A stretch of DNA of 64,000 nt from JBGTIS01 sp041745535 (GTDB taxonomy: Bacteria; Bacteroidota; Bacteroidia; Cytophagales; Cyclobacteriaceae): the NCBI GenBank assembly GCA_041745535.1, contig JBGTIS010000058.1, positions 1 through 64,000 of the forward strand, in the 5' to 3' direction. Made by a program: the position numbers and the translations under genes. Positions 1 through 8,652 of this stretch are shown in pieces. The notes under the pieces are model-generated. The model searched no databases and was not told the DNA's origin. It saw only the letters and a list, made by a program, of their open reading frames with translations. Within the stretch, counting starts at the first letter, position 1; the number at the start of each line of letters is the position of its first letter.

Positions 1-1
1 G

Positions 2-931
2 CTGGAGGCAGCACTGATGCCGCAATACGAAAACCTGTCGGGGGCAGAAGTAACCTTGCTGTTTCAGGGAATGCACGATACCTATCTGGTTGCGCGGCAG
101 CAGGAAAAGTATATCTTCAGAATTTACCGGGCCCACTGGAAAACAAAAGCAAAGGTAATGGCCGAATTAACCTTTCTGCTAAAATTGCACGAAAACGGAT
201 TGTCTGTTTCCTCTCCCATTTCCGATGGTAACCATCAATTTATCCAGATGTTCGCCTGCCCCGAAGGAGAACGATACGGCGTTTTATTCAGTTATGCCCC
301 GGGCGAGAAGGTGCTGGCATTAAGCAGTCCGCAGGCCCTGCTTTTCGGCAGACACCTCGCTCAGTTGCATGGTATTTCAGCACAGCTAAATACAGAAGGT
401 TTTTCAAGAAATTATACGGTTGAAACCATTGCGAATAACACCTCGCAGGCTTTGGAAGGTATCCTCACCCATGATTCTTCCCTCATGATTGCGGTAAAAA
501 GGATAAGTGAACAGTTAAGGGAAAAACTTAATCCGGTCACCCTGCAATCACTCAGGCAAGGCATTTGCCATGGCGATCCGCATTTCGAGAATATCTTTGT
601 AGAAACCGCTACTAATACAATCACCTCCTTTGATTTTGATTTCTGCGGTCGCGGCTACCTGTTATACGATCTGGGAAGTTTCTGCCGGTATGAACGCGCC
701 AATCCGGCTAACATTGATGCTTTTATGCAGGGCTACGAACAGGTGCAAAACCTGAGTAACCTTGAAAAAGACCTAATACCCTACTTTGAGGTACTGATGC
801 GTTTTTTTCATCTGGGCGCCAGGGCCATTCATGCCGATGGCATCAAAAACCCCAAATGGTTGCCGCAGGATATGGCCCTTACCATTATTGAAATAGAAGA
901 ACACCTTCACCATTTGCTGAAAAATTCATAG
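2..931 (+). CDS. APH-fold phosphotransferase (homoserine kinase type II / SrkA-like), 5'-partial
   Basis: A kinase of the aminoglycoside phosphotransferase superfamily, which phosphorylates a small molecule or protein in the cytoplasm; the substrate cannot be told. The catalytic loop HGDPHFENIF lies about residues 185-194 counted from the ATG at 17, and the metal-binding FDFDFCG follows about 205-211. The reading frame is open to the left edge: bases 2-16 encode LEAAL directly before that ATG, and related kinases carry extra N-terminal residues before the matching 'PQYENL' strand. The true start is therefore probably outside the window. About 65 bases separate it from the next gene on the same strand. 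Family confidence is high; the exact subfamily is uncertain. Confidence 0.85.
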   Translation: MEAALMPQYENLSGAEVTLLFQGMHDTYLVARQQEKYIFRIYRAHWKTKAKVMAELTFLLKLHENGLSVSSPISDGNHQFIQMFACPEGERYGVLFSYAPGEKVLALSSPQALLFGRHLAQLHGISAQLNTEGFSRNYTVETIANNTSQALEGILTHDSSLMIAVKRISEQLREKLNPVTLQSLRQGICHGDPHFENIFVETATNTITSFDFDFCGRGYLLYDLGSFCRYERANPANIDAFMQGYEQVQNLSNLEKDLIPYFEVLMRFFHLGARAIHADGIKNPKWLPQDMALTIIEIEEHLHHLLKNS

Positions 932-997
932 ATTTATTTTGGCCAAACCAGGCATCCTTTTCAAGGATTGCTTATTTTAACCCTCAAATAGAACTGC

Positions 998-2848
998 ATG
1001 AAAATCCTGTATTTGTTCATCCTTTTCGTACTTCTTTTTCATATTTCTTATGGGCAAACGGGCAGTGCTGCCGAACCGGTCCGGTACGTAGGGGGCGAAG
1101 CCATCGATCCTAATGTGCACGAAGGCCGGCTGCGCTATGCCATCGGTGTGGAAAACAGGCAAACTTTCCGGGCCAATCATACGCACCCGGAATTGGCCGA
1201 TGGGTTCGGATGGACTTACAGCCATGCGGCCAACCTAGCATACTGGAAAGGTAAATTCTATCAGCAGTATCTGAGCAATCCGGCAGATGAACACATTTCG
1301 CCCGGGCAAACCCTGATGACCACCTCTGCCGACGGGCGGCATTGGACGCGGCCTGAAGTAACTTTCCCGCCCTATACGCCACCCGCAGGCGTTGAAATCC
1401 CGGAAGGCTACGAAGGGTATATGATGCACCAGCGCATGGGGTTTTATGTGGCACCCAATGGCAGACTGCTTACATTGGCTTTTTATGGCCACAGCGAAGA
1501 TCCGTTTGAAAAAGGGGGTATTGGTCGAGTGGTTCGGGAAATCTACGAAAATGGGTCTCTCGGTCCGATCTATTTTATTCGCTACAGCAGCCATGCTTCC
1601 TGGAACCAAAGCAATACCGGTTATCCTTTTTATACCCAGTCGGCCGATACAGGTTTTGTAACAGCCTGCGCAGCCCTGTTGCAGGACAAACTCATCACCC
1701 TGCAATGGTGGGACGAAGACCACGGACTGGATGGATTTTATAAGGTGGATAGTGCCGGTGAGGCACTTTCCTATTATCATCGTAACGACGGCAAAGTGGT
1801 GGCCCTGTGGAAATGGTCGCTGGCGGCCCTGTCAGCCGATGAAGGAAAAACTTTTTCCGAACCGGTAAAAGTGCCCACGCTGGTAATGGATGGCGGCAAA
1901 GTGTGGGGGCAACGCACCGACGACGGCCGGTATGCCATCACCTACAATCCGATTGACAACAGCGAATACCGATACCCGCTGGTCATTATCACTAGCGACG
2001 ATGGTATTATATACGACCACATGCTGCTGGTTCAGGGAGAAGTACCTCCCCGACGGTTTTTTGGCCGGTGGAAAGATTTTGGTCCCTGTTACATGCGCGG
2101 TATTGCCGAAGGAAATGGTAATCCGCCCGGCACCGATATGTGGCTGTCGTACAGCATGAACAAAGAAGATATCTGGATCAGTCGCATTCCCATGCCGGTA
2201 CAGTATCAGGTAACGGGCACCATACAGGATACCTTTAATGCGATGGAAGAAGGGGGTAACATCACCGACTGGAATATTTATGCCCCCCTTTGGGCCCCTG
2301 TGTCGGTAACTGCTTTTCCTGATACCCGCAACAAAAGTCTGAAACTGGAAGACAGCGACCCGTATGATTATGCCCGGGCCATCCGGGTATTCGAGGAAGG
2401 CAACCGGCTATCAGTTCAAATGAAAGTACATCCGGCACAATCAGAAAACGGCATACTGGAAATAGACATCACCGACCGGTATGGCAACCGCCCGGTGCAA
2501 ATCCGCTTCGATACCAACGGGCAACTGAAAGCCCGGGATGGCAGCCGGGAAGTGGTGCTGCAAACCTATGAGCCCGGAAAGTGGTATGAACTTGAGGTGG
2601 ACATTAATGCTACGTTAGCGGGTAACTATGAACTTTCTGTAAACGGCAAAAAAGTACTGGAGCAGGCAGCTTTGGCCGTGGCAGTAAAATCTGTAGAACG
2701 TATTTCTTTCCGTACCGGTCTGTACCGGGACCTGCCCAACCGGCGTACGCCCAATGAAGAACCCGAACCGCCCCTGCCCGGCGCCGATGATCGGGTACCC
2801 ACGGCCGTTTTTTATGTAGATGAGGTAGCGGCCATTGTTAAGAAATAG
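998..2848 (+). CDS. Secreted sialidase-fold protein with C-terminal LamG-like domain
   Basis: The product has 616 residues. Residues 1-20 are a signal peptide ending ISYGQ, so it is exported. The central part (about 25-400) reads as a beta-propeller of the sialidase/BNR type: SADGRHW and SADEGKTF are Asp-box-like turns, and many strands begin with aromatic residues. Residues about 415-610 look like a concanavalin/LamG-type jelly roll, with alternating beta strands and the phrase 'KWYELEVDINA'. It may act on or bind a glycan outside the cell, but no catalytic set was verified. The neighbouring cytochrome/DUF1501 operon contains another LamG domain. It ends without a T9SS sorting tail. Fold assignment is moderately sure; enzymatic activity is an inference. 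Confidence 0.7.
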   Translation: MKILYLFILFVLLFHISYGQTGSAAEPVRYVGGEAIDPNVHEGRLRYAIGVENRQTFRANHTHPELADGFGWTYSHAANLAYWKGKFYQQYLSNPADEHISPGQTLMTTSADGRHWTRPEVTFPPYTPPAGVEIPEGYEGYMMHQRMGFYVAPNGRLLTLAFYGHSEDPFEKGGIGRVVREIYENGSLGPIYFIRYSSHASWNQSNTGYPFYTQSADTGFVTACAALLQDKLITLQWWDEDHGLDGFYKVDSAGEALSYYHRNDGKVVALWKWSLAALSADEGKTFSEPVKVPTLVMDGGKVWGQRTDDGRYAITYNPIDNSEYRYPLVIITSDDGIIYDHMLLVQGEVPPRRFFGRWKDFGPCYMRGIAEGNGNPPGTDMWLSYSMNKEDIWISRIPMPVQYQVTGTIQDTFNAMEEGGNITDWNIYAPLWAPVSVTAFPDTRNKSLKLEDSDPYDYARAIRVFEEGNRLSVQMKVHPAQSENGILEIDITDRYGNRPVQIRFDTNGQLKARDGSREVVLQTYEPGKWYELEVDINATLAGNYELSVNGKKVLEQAALAVAVKSVERISFRTGLYRDLPNRRTPNEEPEPPLPGADDRVPTAVFYVDEVAAIVKK

Positions 2849-3028
2849 CAAAGTAGCTGCTAATAGCATTAGCGTAATTACTAATATTTCGCAGTCCTCA
2901 GGAATGAATTTATACTTTTTATGCATCAGAAATTGATTTCTTCTGCTCTGGGCCGATTTTTAGGTATACTTTCAATGTGGACTGTCACGTTAGGTAGGAA
3001 TAATCACACTCGTTAGAGTTTCAAAATA

Positions 3029-3355
3029 TTAATTTTTTAAATATTCTGTTATTGTTACAATTTTTGTTTTGTGAATCACTTTTAATTCTAAGAGGTCTTT
3101 GTCTCCTGTAATTAAAAAGTCAGCATTTTCGTCTACTGAAAGTGAAAGCAGGAAGTTATCTTTTGAAGAGAAGTGTTTTCTAAATTTTAATCTTTTAGCC
3201 ACTGTAATAAATTCTTCTAATAGCTCTTCACTAAAAATCAATGTGGCCTTATGAGAAAATAAAGTTTTATCAAGTTTTGAAAAGTCTTTTGTAATCAGGA
3301 AGCTTATCCAAAGGTTCGTATCTAGAATAATTCTTTCCCTTCTACTTGCTGCCAT
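3029..3355 (-). CDS. PIN-domain toxin of a VapC-like toxin-antitoxin pair (shortened)
   Basis: This is a predicted ribonuclease toxin of the COG1569 PIN family. Visible motifs are the first acidic site ILDTN, the helix SEELLEEF, KDNFLLSL and the last acidic motif TGDKDL. At 108 residues it is about 25-30 shorter than usual. The run FSSKD passes straight into NFLLSL, where relatives have a helical stretch leading to a RDxKDN motif, so an in-frame internal deletion is likely. All acidic motifs I can recognise are still present, but folding may be affected. It overlaps the upstream antitoxin gene by 14 bases, which implies translational coupling. Family call is strong; activity is doubtful. Confidence 0.8.
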   Translation of the reverse strand: MAASRRERIILDTNLWISFLITKDFSKLDKTLFSHKATLIFSEELLEEFITVAKRLKFRKHFSSKDNFLLSLSVDENADFLITGDKDLLELKVIHKTKIVTITEYLKN

Positions 3356-3557
3356 ACCTTTCAGCCCTTACTGCTTCTACTTCCTTCGTAATCTCTTCTA
3401 AAGATGGAGCGGATTTAGATTTTTTTCTAAGTCTATTTAATACATCCTGGAACCCTTTTTTTTTATCTTCTTTTATGGCAATAAGCTCCAGGGCTTCCAG
3501 GTCCTCAAGAAGTTTTCTTGCTTTTGGATTCAGTATATCTATCCTTATCGTATCCAT
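3342..3557 (-). CDS. Antitoxin partner of the PIN toxin
   Basis: A small protein of 71 residues directly upstream of, and overlapping, the PIN toxin gene. It begins MDTIRIDIL, followed by NPKARKLLEDL and a charged C-terminal helix with EEITKEVEAVRAERYGSK. This is the usual form of the antitoxin found with COG1569 PIN proteins: an N-terminal dimerising strand/helix and a C-terminal toxin-binding helix. An upstream in-frame ATG at 3590 would add 11 residues (MEFKRFLLNLS), but the ATG at 3557 matches the family N-terminus better. It probably neutralises the toxin and represses the operon. Function is inferred from position and resemblance. Confidence 0.75.
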   Translation of the reverse strand: MDTIRIDILNPKARKLLEDLEALELIAIKEDKKKGFQDVLNRLRKKSKSAPSLEEITKEVEAVRAERYGSK

Positions 3558-3694
3558 ACTCAAATTTAATAAAAATCTTTTGAACTCCACTTACATTTCT
3601 CGCACCAATCCTAAACTATATATACCATTCCGCAGAACACAAGAATGAAATAAACTATGTATTTCCAACCACTAATCACCTACTCATTCCCCTG

Positions 3695-4260
3695 CTACCG
3701 GGCACCTACTTTTACGGGTATTCCATCGCTGAACTGAATTTCCAGCAGCTTTTCGCTTTCTATCAGTTCGGCTACGATTTCTTTGGTTTGGGTGTCAATC
3801 ACCAGGTATTGTGCGGATTGCCATAAGGCACAGGAATAAAGGCTACTACTTTTTTCAGATCGGCGTCTATCACATCCCATCCCCGCCCGTGCCTTTTGGG
3901 CAGATAGATAAATTTCCCGTCGGGTGTCATGGCCTGGCTATCGGGATATCCGTTAACGGGAATCGCCCAGTCAATTTTTTCCGTTTTCAGGTCCACACAC
4001 ACAAACTGATCGCCCACATATGAACTCAGATACAGCTTGCCCCGTTTCGCATCAGCACTGATTCCTTTGTATTCTCCGGTACCCGGCACCTCAAATTTAC
4101 GTACAAACCGATGGCCATCGTTGATATCATAGATATACACATATCCCTGATCATCCGCCACATATAACAGTCTTTCTTCCTGTGCCCGGCAGTTTACCGA
4201 AACAAACAGGGCCAGGCTCATCAATAATTTGTGTAAAATCATATGCATAGGGTTTAACAA
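3695..4260 (-). pseudogene. Broken YVTN/YncE-type beta-propeller gene
   Basis: The 5' part (3799-4260) encodes a signal peptide and about 130 residues of a YVTN-type propeller, with blade phrases such as LYVADDQGYVYIYD, KLYLSSYVGD and TPDGKFIYLPK. It reads into a stop just after GNPHNTW. In the next frame, from about 3800 down to 3695, the sequence continues as LVIDTQTKEIVAELIE and ends with a plausible terminus VKVGAR. Together this is a frameshift plus loss of most later blades, because intact relatives are well over 300 residues. The gene should have encoded a periplasmic or secreted binding propeller. It lies 5 bases downstream of the damaged SDR gene, so both may be an old operon in decay. 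Confidence 0.8.
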
Positions 4261-4265
4261 ATTGA

Positions 4266-5189
4266 TTATTGAACGCAGCCCATTGGGGTTATGAGTTCTC
4301 CGGTTACGCCCATTACCTCACCGGTCATGTAACTGCCTTCCTGCGAGGCCAGCAGCACATATATGGGTGCGATTTCAGCGGGTTGCCCTGGTCGACCAAA
4401 TAGCGAAGTGGCTCCAAATTTCTCCACCTTTTCCTGAGGCTGCCCCCCACTGGGTTGTAAGGGTGTCCAGAAAGGTCCCGGTGCCACAGCATTTACCCGA
4501 ATTCCTTTTTTAATCACCTGCTGTGCCAGTGCTTTGGTAAACGCCACAATAGAGGCCTTGGTAGGCGCATAGTCCAGCAGACTTGCAGATGGATCAAAAG
4601 CCTGAATGGAAGTGGTGTTAATAATAGAAGCACCAGCCTCCAAATGGGGCAGGGCCGCTTTGCAGATCCAGAACAGGGCATATACATTCACTTTAAAGGT
4701 ATTGTCGAACTGCTCGGTGGTAATATCCTAAATTGATTTTTGCGCGGTTTGCCTCCCGGCATTGTTTACCAGAATGTCCAGTCCGCCCAGTCCTTGTACG
4801 GCATCTTCCACCAGCTTTTTACAAAAGCTTTCATTGGCAATATCGCCGGGCAGGGGAATGGCTTTCCGGCCTTCTGCTTCAATCAGTTTTACCACTTCCC
4901 GCGCGTTTTCTTCTTCGCTGGGCAAATAGTTAAAGGCCACATCTGCTCCTTCCCGGGCAAAAGCGATTACTGCTGCACGGCCGATACCCGAATCGCCACC
5001 AGTTACCAAAGCTTTCCGGCCTTTTAACCGGCCAAAGCCCTGATAGCTTTCCTCACCATGATCCGGCAATGGATCCATTTTGTTTACAGAACCGGGTACT
5101 TGTTGGGGCTGCCGTGGGAAAGGCGGTTTCGGATACTGATCAAGTGGATTTTGCTTTTCGTATTGATTCTTCGTTCTTCTGTCACTCAT
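4266..5189 (-). pseudogene. SDR-family oxidoreductase interrupted by one in-frame TAG
   Basis: The frame would give 307 residues of a classical short-chain dehydrogenase of the YhdG/YhxC type: a long Pro/Gln-rich N-terminus, cofactor motif TGGDSGIGR, NNAG, catalytic Ser in NTTSIQAF, Tyr-Lys in YAPTK, and the terminal GELITPMG. Codon 154 (bases 4728-4730) is TAG between KSI and DITTEQF; relatives have Glu here, so GAG to TAG is the simplest change. Everything else is intact on both sides. The NAD(P)-binding half and the catalytic half are separated, so the gene is probably dead unless suppressed. A sequencing error is also possible. Confidence 0.9.
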
Positions 5190-5443
5190 CTTAAAAAATG
5201 TTCAATTATAAATCCTGCTAATCAGGTATAATAGTTTACTAATAGTATAAATCAGATTCAGGTTCAATTGTTAGCACCAAGGGGTAAAAAAATCTAATAC
5301 TTTTTAGATTGATCTGTTTAATTTATCGCAAAAGGGCGTGCATCTTTGTATTGATCATGATAAATTTAGCTTATCTTTAAAGATTTCAACCATATGCGCC
5401 AAAGGGCCATGTATTGAATTGGTTAAATCGCTGAAATAAAAAT

Positions 5444-8400
5444 ATGAACATAATTTTTTTTGAAAAACCAGTAACTTTCATTTTCTGCTTCCTTCTGGTT
5501 GTCTACCTGACTGGTTGTAATTCGCAACCGGTGGAATTCCCGCGGGAAATAGCGGCCAGGCTTCCCGAAAAAGTTGACTTCAACTACCATATCAAACCTA
5601 TTCTTTCCGACCGTTGCTTTGCCTGCCATGGCCCGGATAAAAGTAAAATAGAAGCAGGACTCAGATTTGATATCCAGGACTCGGCCCTGGCAAAATTAGA
5701 AAGTGGCGCCCGTGCCATTGTACCGGGTAACCTCGATCGCTCGGAAATGTACCACCGCATTATTGCCACCGACGAAGAAGTGATGATGCCGCCGCCGGAG
5801 TCTAACCTTACTTTAACCGATTATGAAAAGGCCTTACTGGTACGGTGGATTGAACAGGGTGCTGAATACAAACCGCACTGGGCATTTATCAAACCGGAAA
5901 AGCCACCAGTACCGCAGATTGCTGATACCCAACCGGTAGCCAATCCCATTGACAATTTTGTGCAGGCTAAGCTGGAAAAGAAAGGACTGTCTCCTGCCCC
6001 GGAAGCCGATAAGGAAACCCTGATTCGCCGGCTCAGCTTTGACCTCATCGGGCTGCCACCTACCCTAGAAGAAGTAGATGCTTTTCTGGCGGACCAATCT
6101 GCTGATGCCTATGAAAAATTAGCCGACCGGTTGCTGGCTTCTCCCCATTATGGTGAACGCATGGCAGCCCAATGGATGGAAATCGCCCGCTACTCCGATA
6201 CCCACGGCTATCAGGATGACCAGTACCGCTACATGTGGCCCTGGCGCGACTGGGTAATTGAGGCTTACAATAAAAACATGCCCTACGATCAGTTTGTTAC
6301 CTGGCAAATAGCTGGCGACATGCTGCCTAATGCCACCAAAGAACAGGTTTTAGCCACAGGTTTCAACCGCAATCATGTGCAGAATGTGGAGGGAGGTATT
6401 GTAGAGGAAGAGTTCCGGGTAGAATATGTGGCCGACCGTACCAACACATTAGGCACCGCCTTTCTGGCGCTTTCCACGGAATGTGCCCGCTGCCACGACC
6501 ATAAATATGATCCCATCTCTCAGAAAGAATACTATCAGCTTTTCGCTTTTTTCAACAGTACTGATGAAGTGGGAAGGCCTCCCCGCGATGGTGGCGAAGC
6601 TCCCGGCCCCTCTTTGCTGCTCACCACTGAGGATACCGAAAAACAATTGGCCTTCCTGCAACAGAAAATAAAAGCGCGGGAAGTGCGACTGCAACAGGTT
6701 CAGGCAGAAAAAAAGCCTGCTTTCAAAACCTGGCTGCATCAGGGCGGGGCGCGTACCATCCTGCATGCAGAGCCTACTCAAAAAGTGGCTCATTTTGCCA
6801 TGGGCAAAGCGTCGCACGAAAAACTGAAAGACCTGGATGAAGTGGAAGGTAAAACAGGAAAAGCCACCCTTTTTAATGGCACAGACGGGGCGAGTCTGAA
6901 CCTGAAAAGCTTCGACCGTTCTGATCCTTTTTCTTTAAGTTTCTGGCTGAAGTCTCCCCCCGTAAAAGATTATGCCGGGGTGCTTTCTTTTTCTAACGGG
7001 TACTATGGCGGATACAAAGGTTACGAAGTACTAATTGTGGAAAATAAGCTGGAGTTCAGGCTTTCCCACGAATTTCCTTATAATGCCCTGCAGGTAGTCA
7101 GCCAGGCACAGCTTCCAGCCGACGAGTGGGTGCATGTAGCCATTACCTATGAAGGGTCCAGCAAGGCAAATGGCCTTCAGCTTTATCTCGACGGGCAACC
7201 CGCAACCGTAGCTATAAAACGGGATCATCTGTACCAGTCGGTAATCCCTGATGTAATTCAGTTTGGCGACAACCGGTACCTGAAGCTGGGAACCCGCGAC
7301 AATGAAAAGGGTTTTAAAAATGGCGCCATGGATGAGCTGATGGTTTTTGAGCGAACACTCACACCACTAGAAGTACAACAGCTAAGCGGGCACCAGGATG
7401 CCGTAGCCAGTATTGTAAAGAAAAAACCGGCGGATTTAACGCGGGAAGAAGAAAAAGCACTTTGGTCTTATTATTGGTCTGTAGCAGATAAAGCTTATCA
7501 GAAAGAACTGACCACACTACAAAAACTTCGGCAGCAGGAAAACAAGCTACTCACTGCCACCCCCGAAATAATGGTAATGGGCGACCTGCCAGCACCCCGC
7601 CCCACGTACCTGCTCGAGCGGGGTGGTTACGATGCCCATGGTGAGCAGGTAGAACCCGGCACACCCGCCCGTATCATGGAATTTCCGGAAGGCTTGCCCC
7701 GAAACCGCCTGGGGTTGGCCCAATGGCTGGTAAGTCCGGATAATCCGCTTACAGCCCGGGTAGCTGTCAACCGGTTGTGGCAGCAGTTCTTTGGCAAAGG
7801 CATTGTGCACACACCCGATGACTTTGGCAATCAGGGTGCACTGCCCACCTACCCGGAACTGCTGGACTGGCTTTCAATACAGTTTATGGAATCGGGCTGG
7901 GATATAAAGGCCATGCAGAAAATGATCGTGATGTCGGCCACCTACCGGCAGTCGTCGGTAGCCCCCGAAGAACCACTAAAGAAAGACCCACAGAATGAAT
8001 GGCTGGCCCGGTGGCCCAGTCAGCGGCTTCCGGCCGAGATGATTCGCGACCACGCGCTGGCCGCCAGCGGCATGCTGGTGGAAAAAATCGGTGGCCCCAG
8101 TGTAAAGCCTTACCAGCCTAAGGGGTTATGGAAAGAAAAAGCTTCTGTGGTGGGCGAACGGGAGTATATTCCCGGTAAGGGCGATGACCTGTATCGCAGA
8201 AGCTTTTATACCTACTGGCGCCGTACTATTCCACCGCCTTCCATGCTCATTTTCGACGCCAACGAGCGGAACGTTTGCACCGTAAAACGGCAAAATACCA
8301 GCACTCCCCTGCAGGCCCTGGTTTTATTGAACGACCCGCAGTATGTGGAAGCTTCCCGCCTGCTGGCCGAGCGCATGGAGCAGGAAGCCGGAAAAGCCCC

Positions 8401-8650
8401 TGCCGATAAAATCACCTACGGTTTCCGACTGCTTACCAGCCGCAAGCCGTTGGCAGAAGAACTCACGATCTTACAGGAGCTCTACCAGGAGGAACTCGAT
8501 AAATTTCAGCACGACAAAAAAAGCGCGGCTGAACTCTTAAGTGTGGGGGAACACGAACGGAACAAAAAACTGGATATTTCCCAAACCGCGGCACTCACCG
8601 TGGTAGCCAATATCATGATGAATCACGACGAATTTTATACCAAAAGATAA
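5444..8650 (+). CDS. Planctomycete-type cytochrome c / DUF1549 / LamG / DUF1553 lipoprotein
   Basis: A 1068-residue exported lipoprotein; the lipobox LTGC puts the lipidated Cys at residue 25. The N-terminal PSCyt1 domain holds the haem motif CFACH (58-62). The DUF1549 (PSCyt2) domain covers about 165-370 and carries a second motif CARCH (347-351). A LamG-type domain occupies about 450-640, followed by the DUF1553 (PSD1) domain about 740-1040. This architecture is abundant in Planctomycetes and also occurs in Bacteroidota, where it is paired with a DUF1501 protein as here. A role in periplasmic redox or polymer breakdown has been suggested for the family, but no reaction is proven. The DUF1501 start is 2 bases after the stop, so the two are co-translated. 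Confidence 0.9.
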   Translation: MNIIFFEKPVTFIFCFLLVVYLTGCNSQPVEFPREIAARLPEKVDFNYHIKPILSDRCFACHGPDKSKIEAGLRFDIQDSALAKLESGARAIVPGNLDRSEMYHRIIATDEEVMMPPPESNLTLTDYEKALLVRWIEQGAEYKPHWAFIKPEKPPVPQIADTQPVANPIDNFVQAKLEKKGLSPAPEADKETLIRRLSFDLIGLPPTLEEVDAFLADQSADAYEKLADRLLASPHYGERMAAQWMEIARYSDTHGYQDDQYRYMWPWRDWVIEAYNKNMPYDQFVTWQIAGDMLPNATKEQVLATGFNRNHVQNVEGGIVEEEFRVEYVADRTNTLGTAFLALSTECARCHDHKYDPISQKEYYQLFAFFNSTDEVGRPPRDGGEAPGPSLLLTTEDTEKQLAFLQQKIKAREVRLQQVQAEKKPAFKTWLHQGGARTILHAEPTQKVAHFAMGKASHEKLKDLDEVEGKTGKATLFNGTDGASLNLKSFDRSDPFSLSFWLKSPPVKDYAGVLSFSNGYYGGYKGYEVLIVENKLEFRLSHEFPYNALQVVSQAQLPADEWVHVAITYEGSSKANGLQLYLDGQPATVAIKRDHLYQSVIPDVIQFGDNRYLKLGTRDNEKGFKNGAMDELMVFERTLTPLEVQQLSGHQDAVASIVKKKPADLTREEEKALWSYYWSVADKAYQKELTTLQKLRQQENKLLTATPEIMVMGDLPAPRPTYLLERGGYDAHGEQVEPGTPARIMEFPEGLPRNRLGLAQWLVSPDNPLTARVAVNRLWQQFFGKGIVHTPDDFGNQGALPTYPELLDWLSIQFMESGWDIKAMQKMIVMSATYRQSSVAPEEPLKKDPQNEWLARWPSQRLPAEMIRDHALAASGMLVEKIGGPSVKPYQPKGLWKEKASVVGEREYIPGKGDDLYRRSFYTYWRRTIPPPSMLIFDANERNVCTVKRQNTSTPLQALVLLNDPQYVEASRLLAERMEQEAGKAPADKITYGFRLLTSRKPLAEELTILQELYQEELDKFQHDKKSAAELLSVGEHERNKKLDISQTAALTVVANIMMNHDEFYTKR

Positions 8651-8652
8651 CA

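Noticed and set aside
1110..1780. Long antisense frames in the sialidase-like gene
   Set aside because: They are shadows of a gene with a signal peptide and Asp-box motifs on the plus strand.
4728..4730. Pyrrolysine or other recoding at the SDR TAG codon
   Set aside because: No PYLIS-like structure was seen and the organism group is not known to use pyrrolysine; a nonsense mutation explains it.
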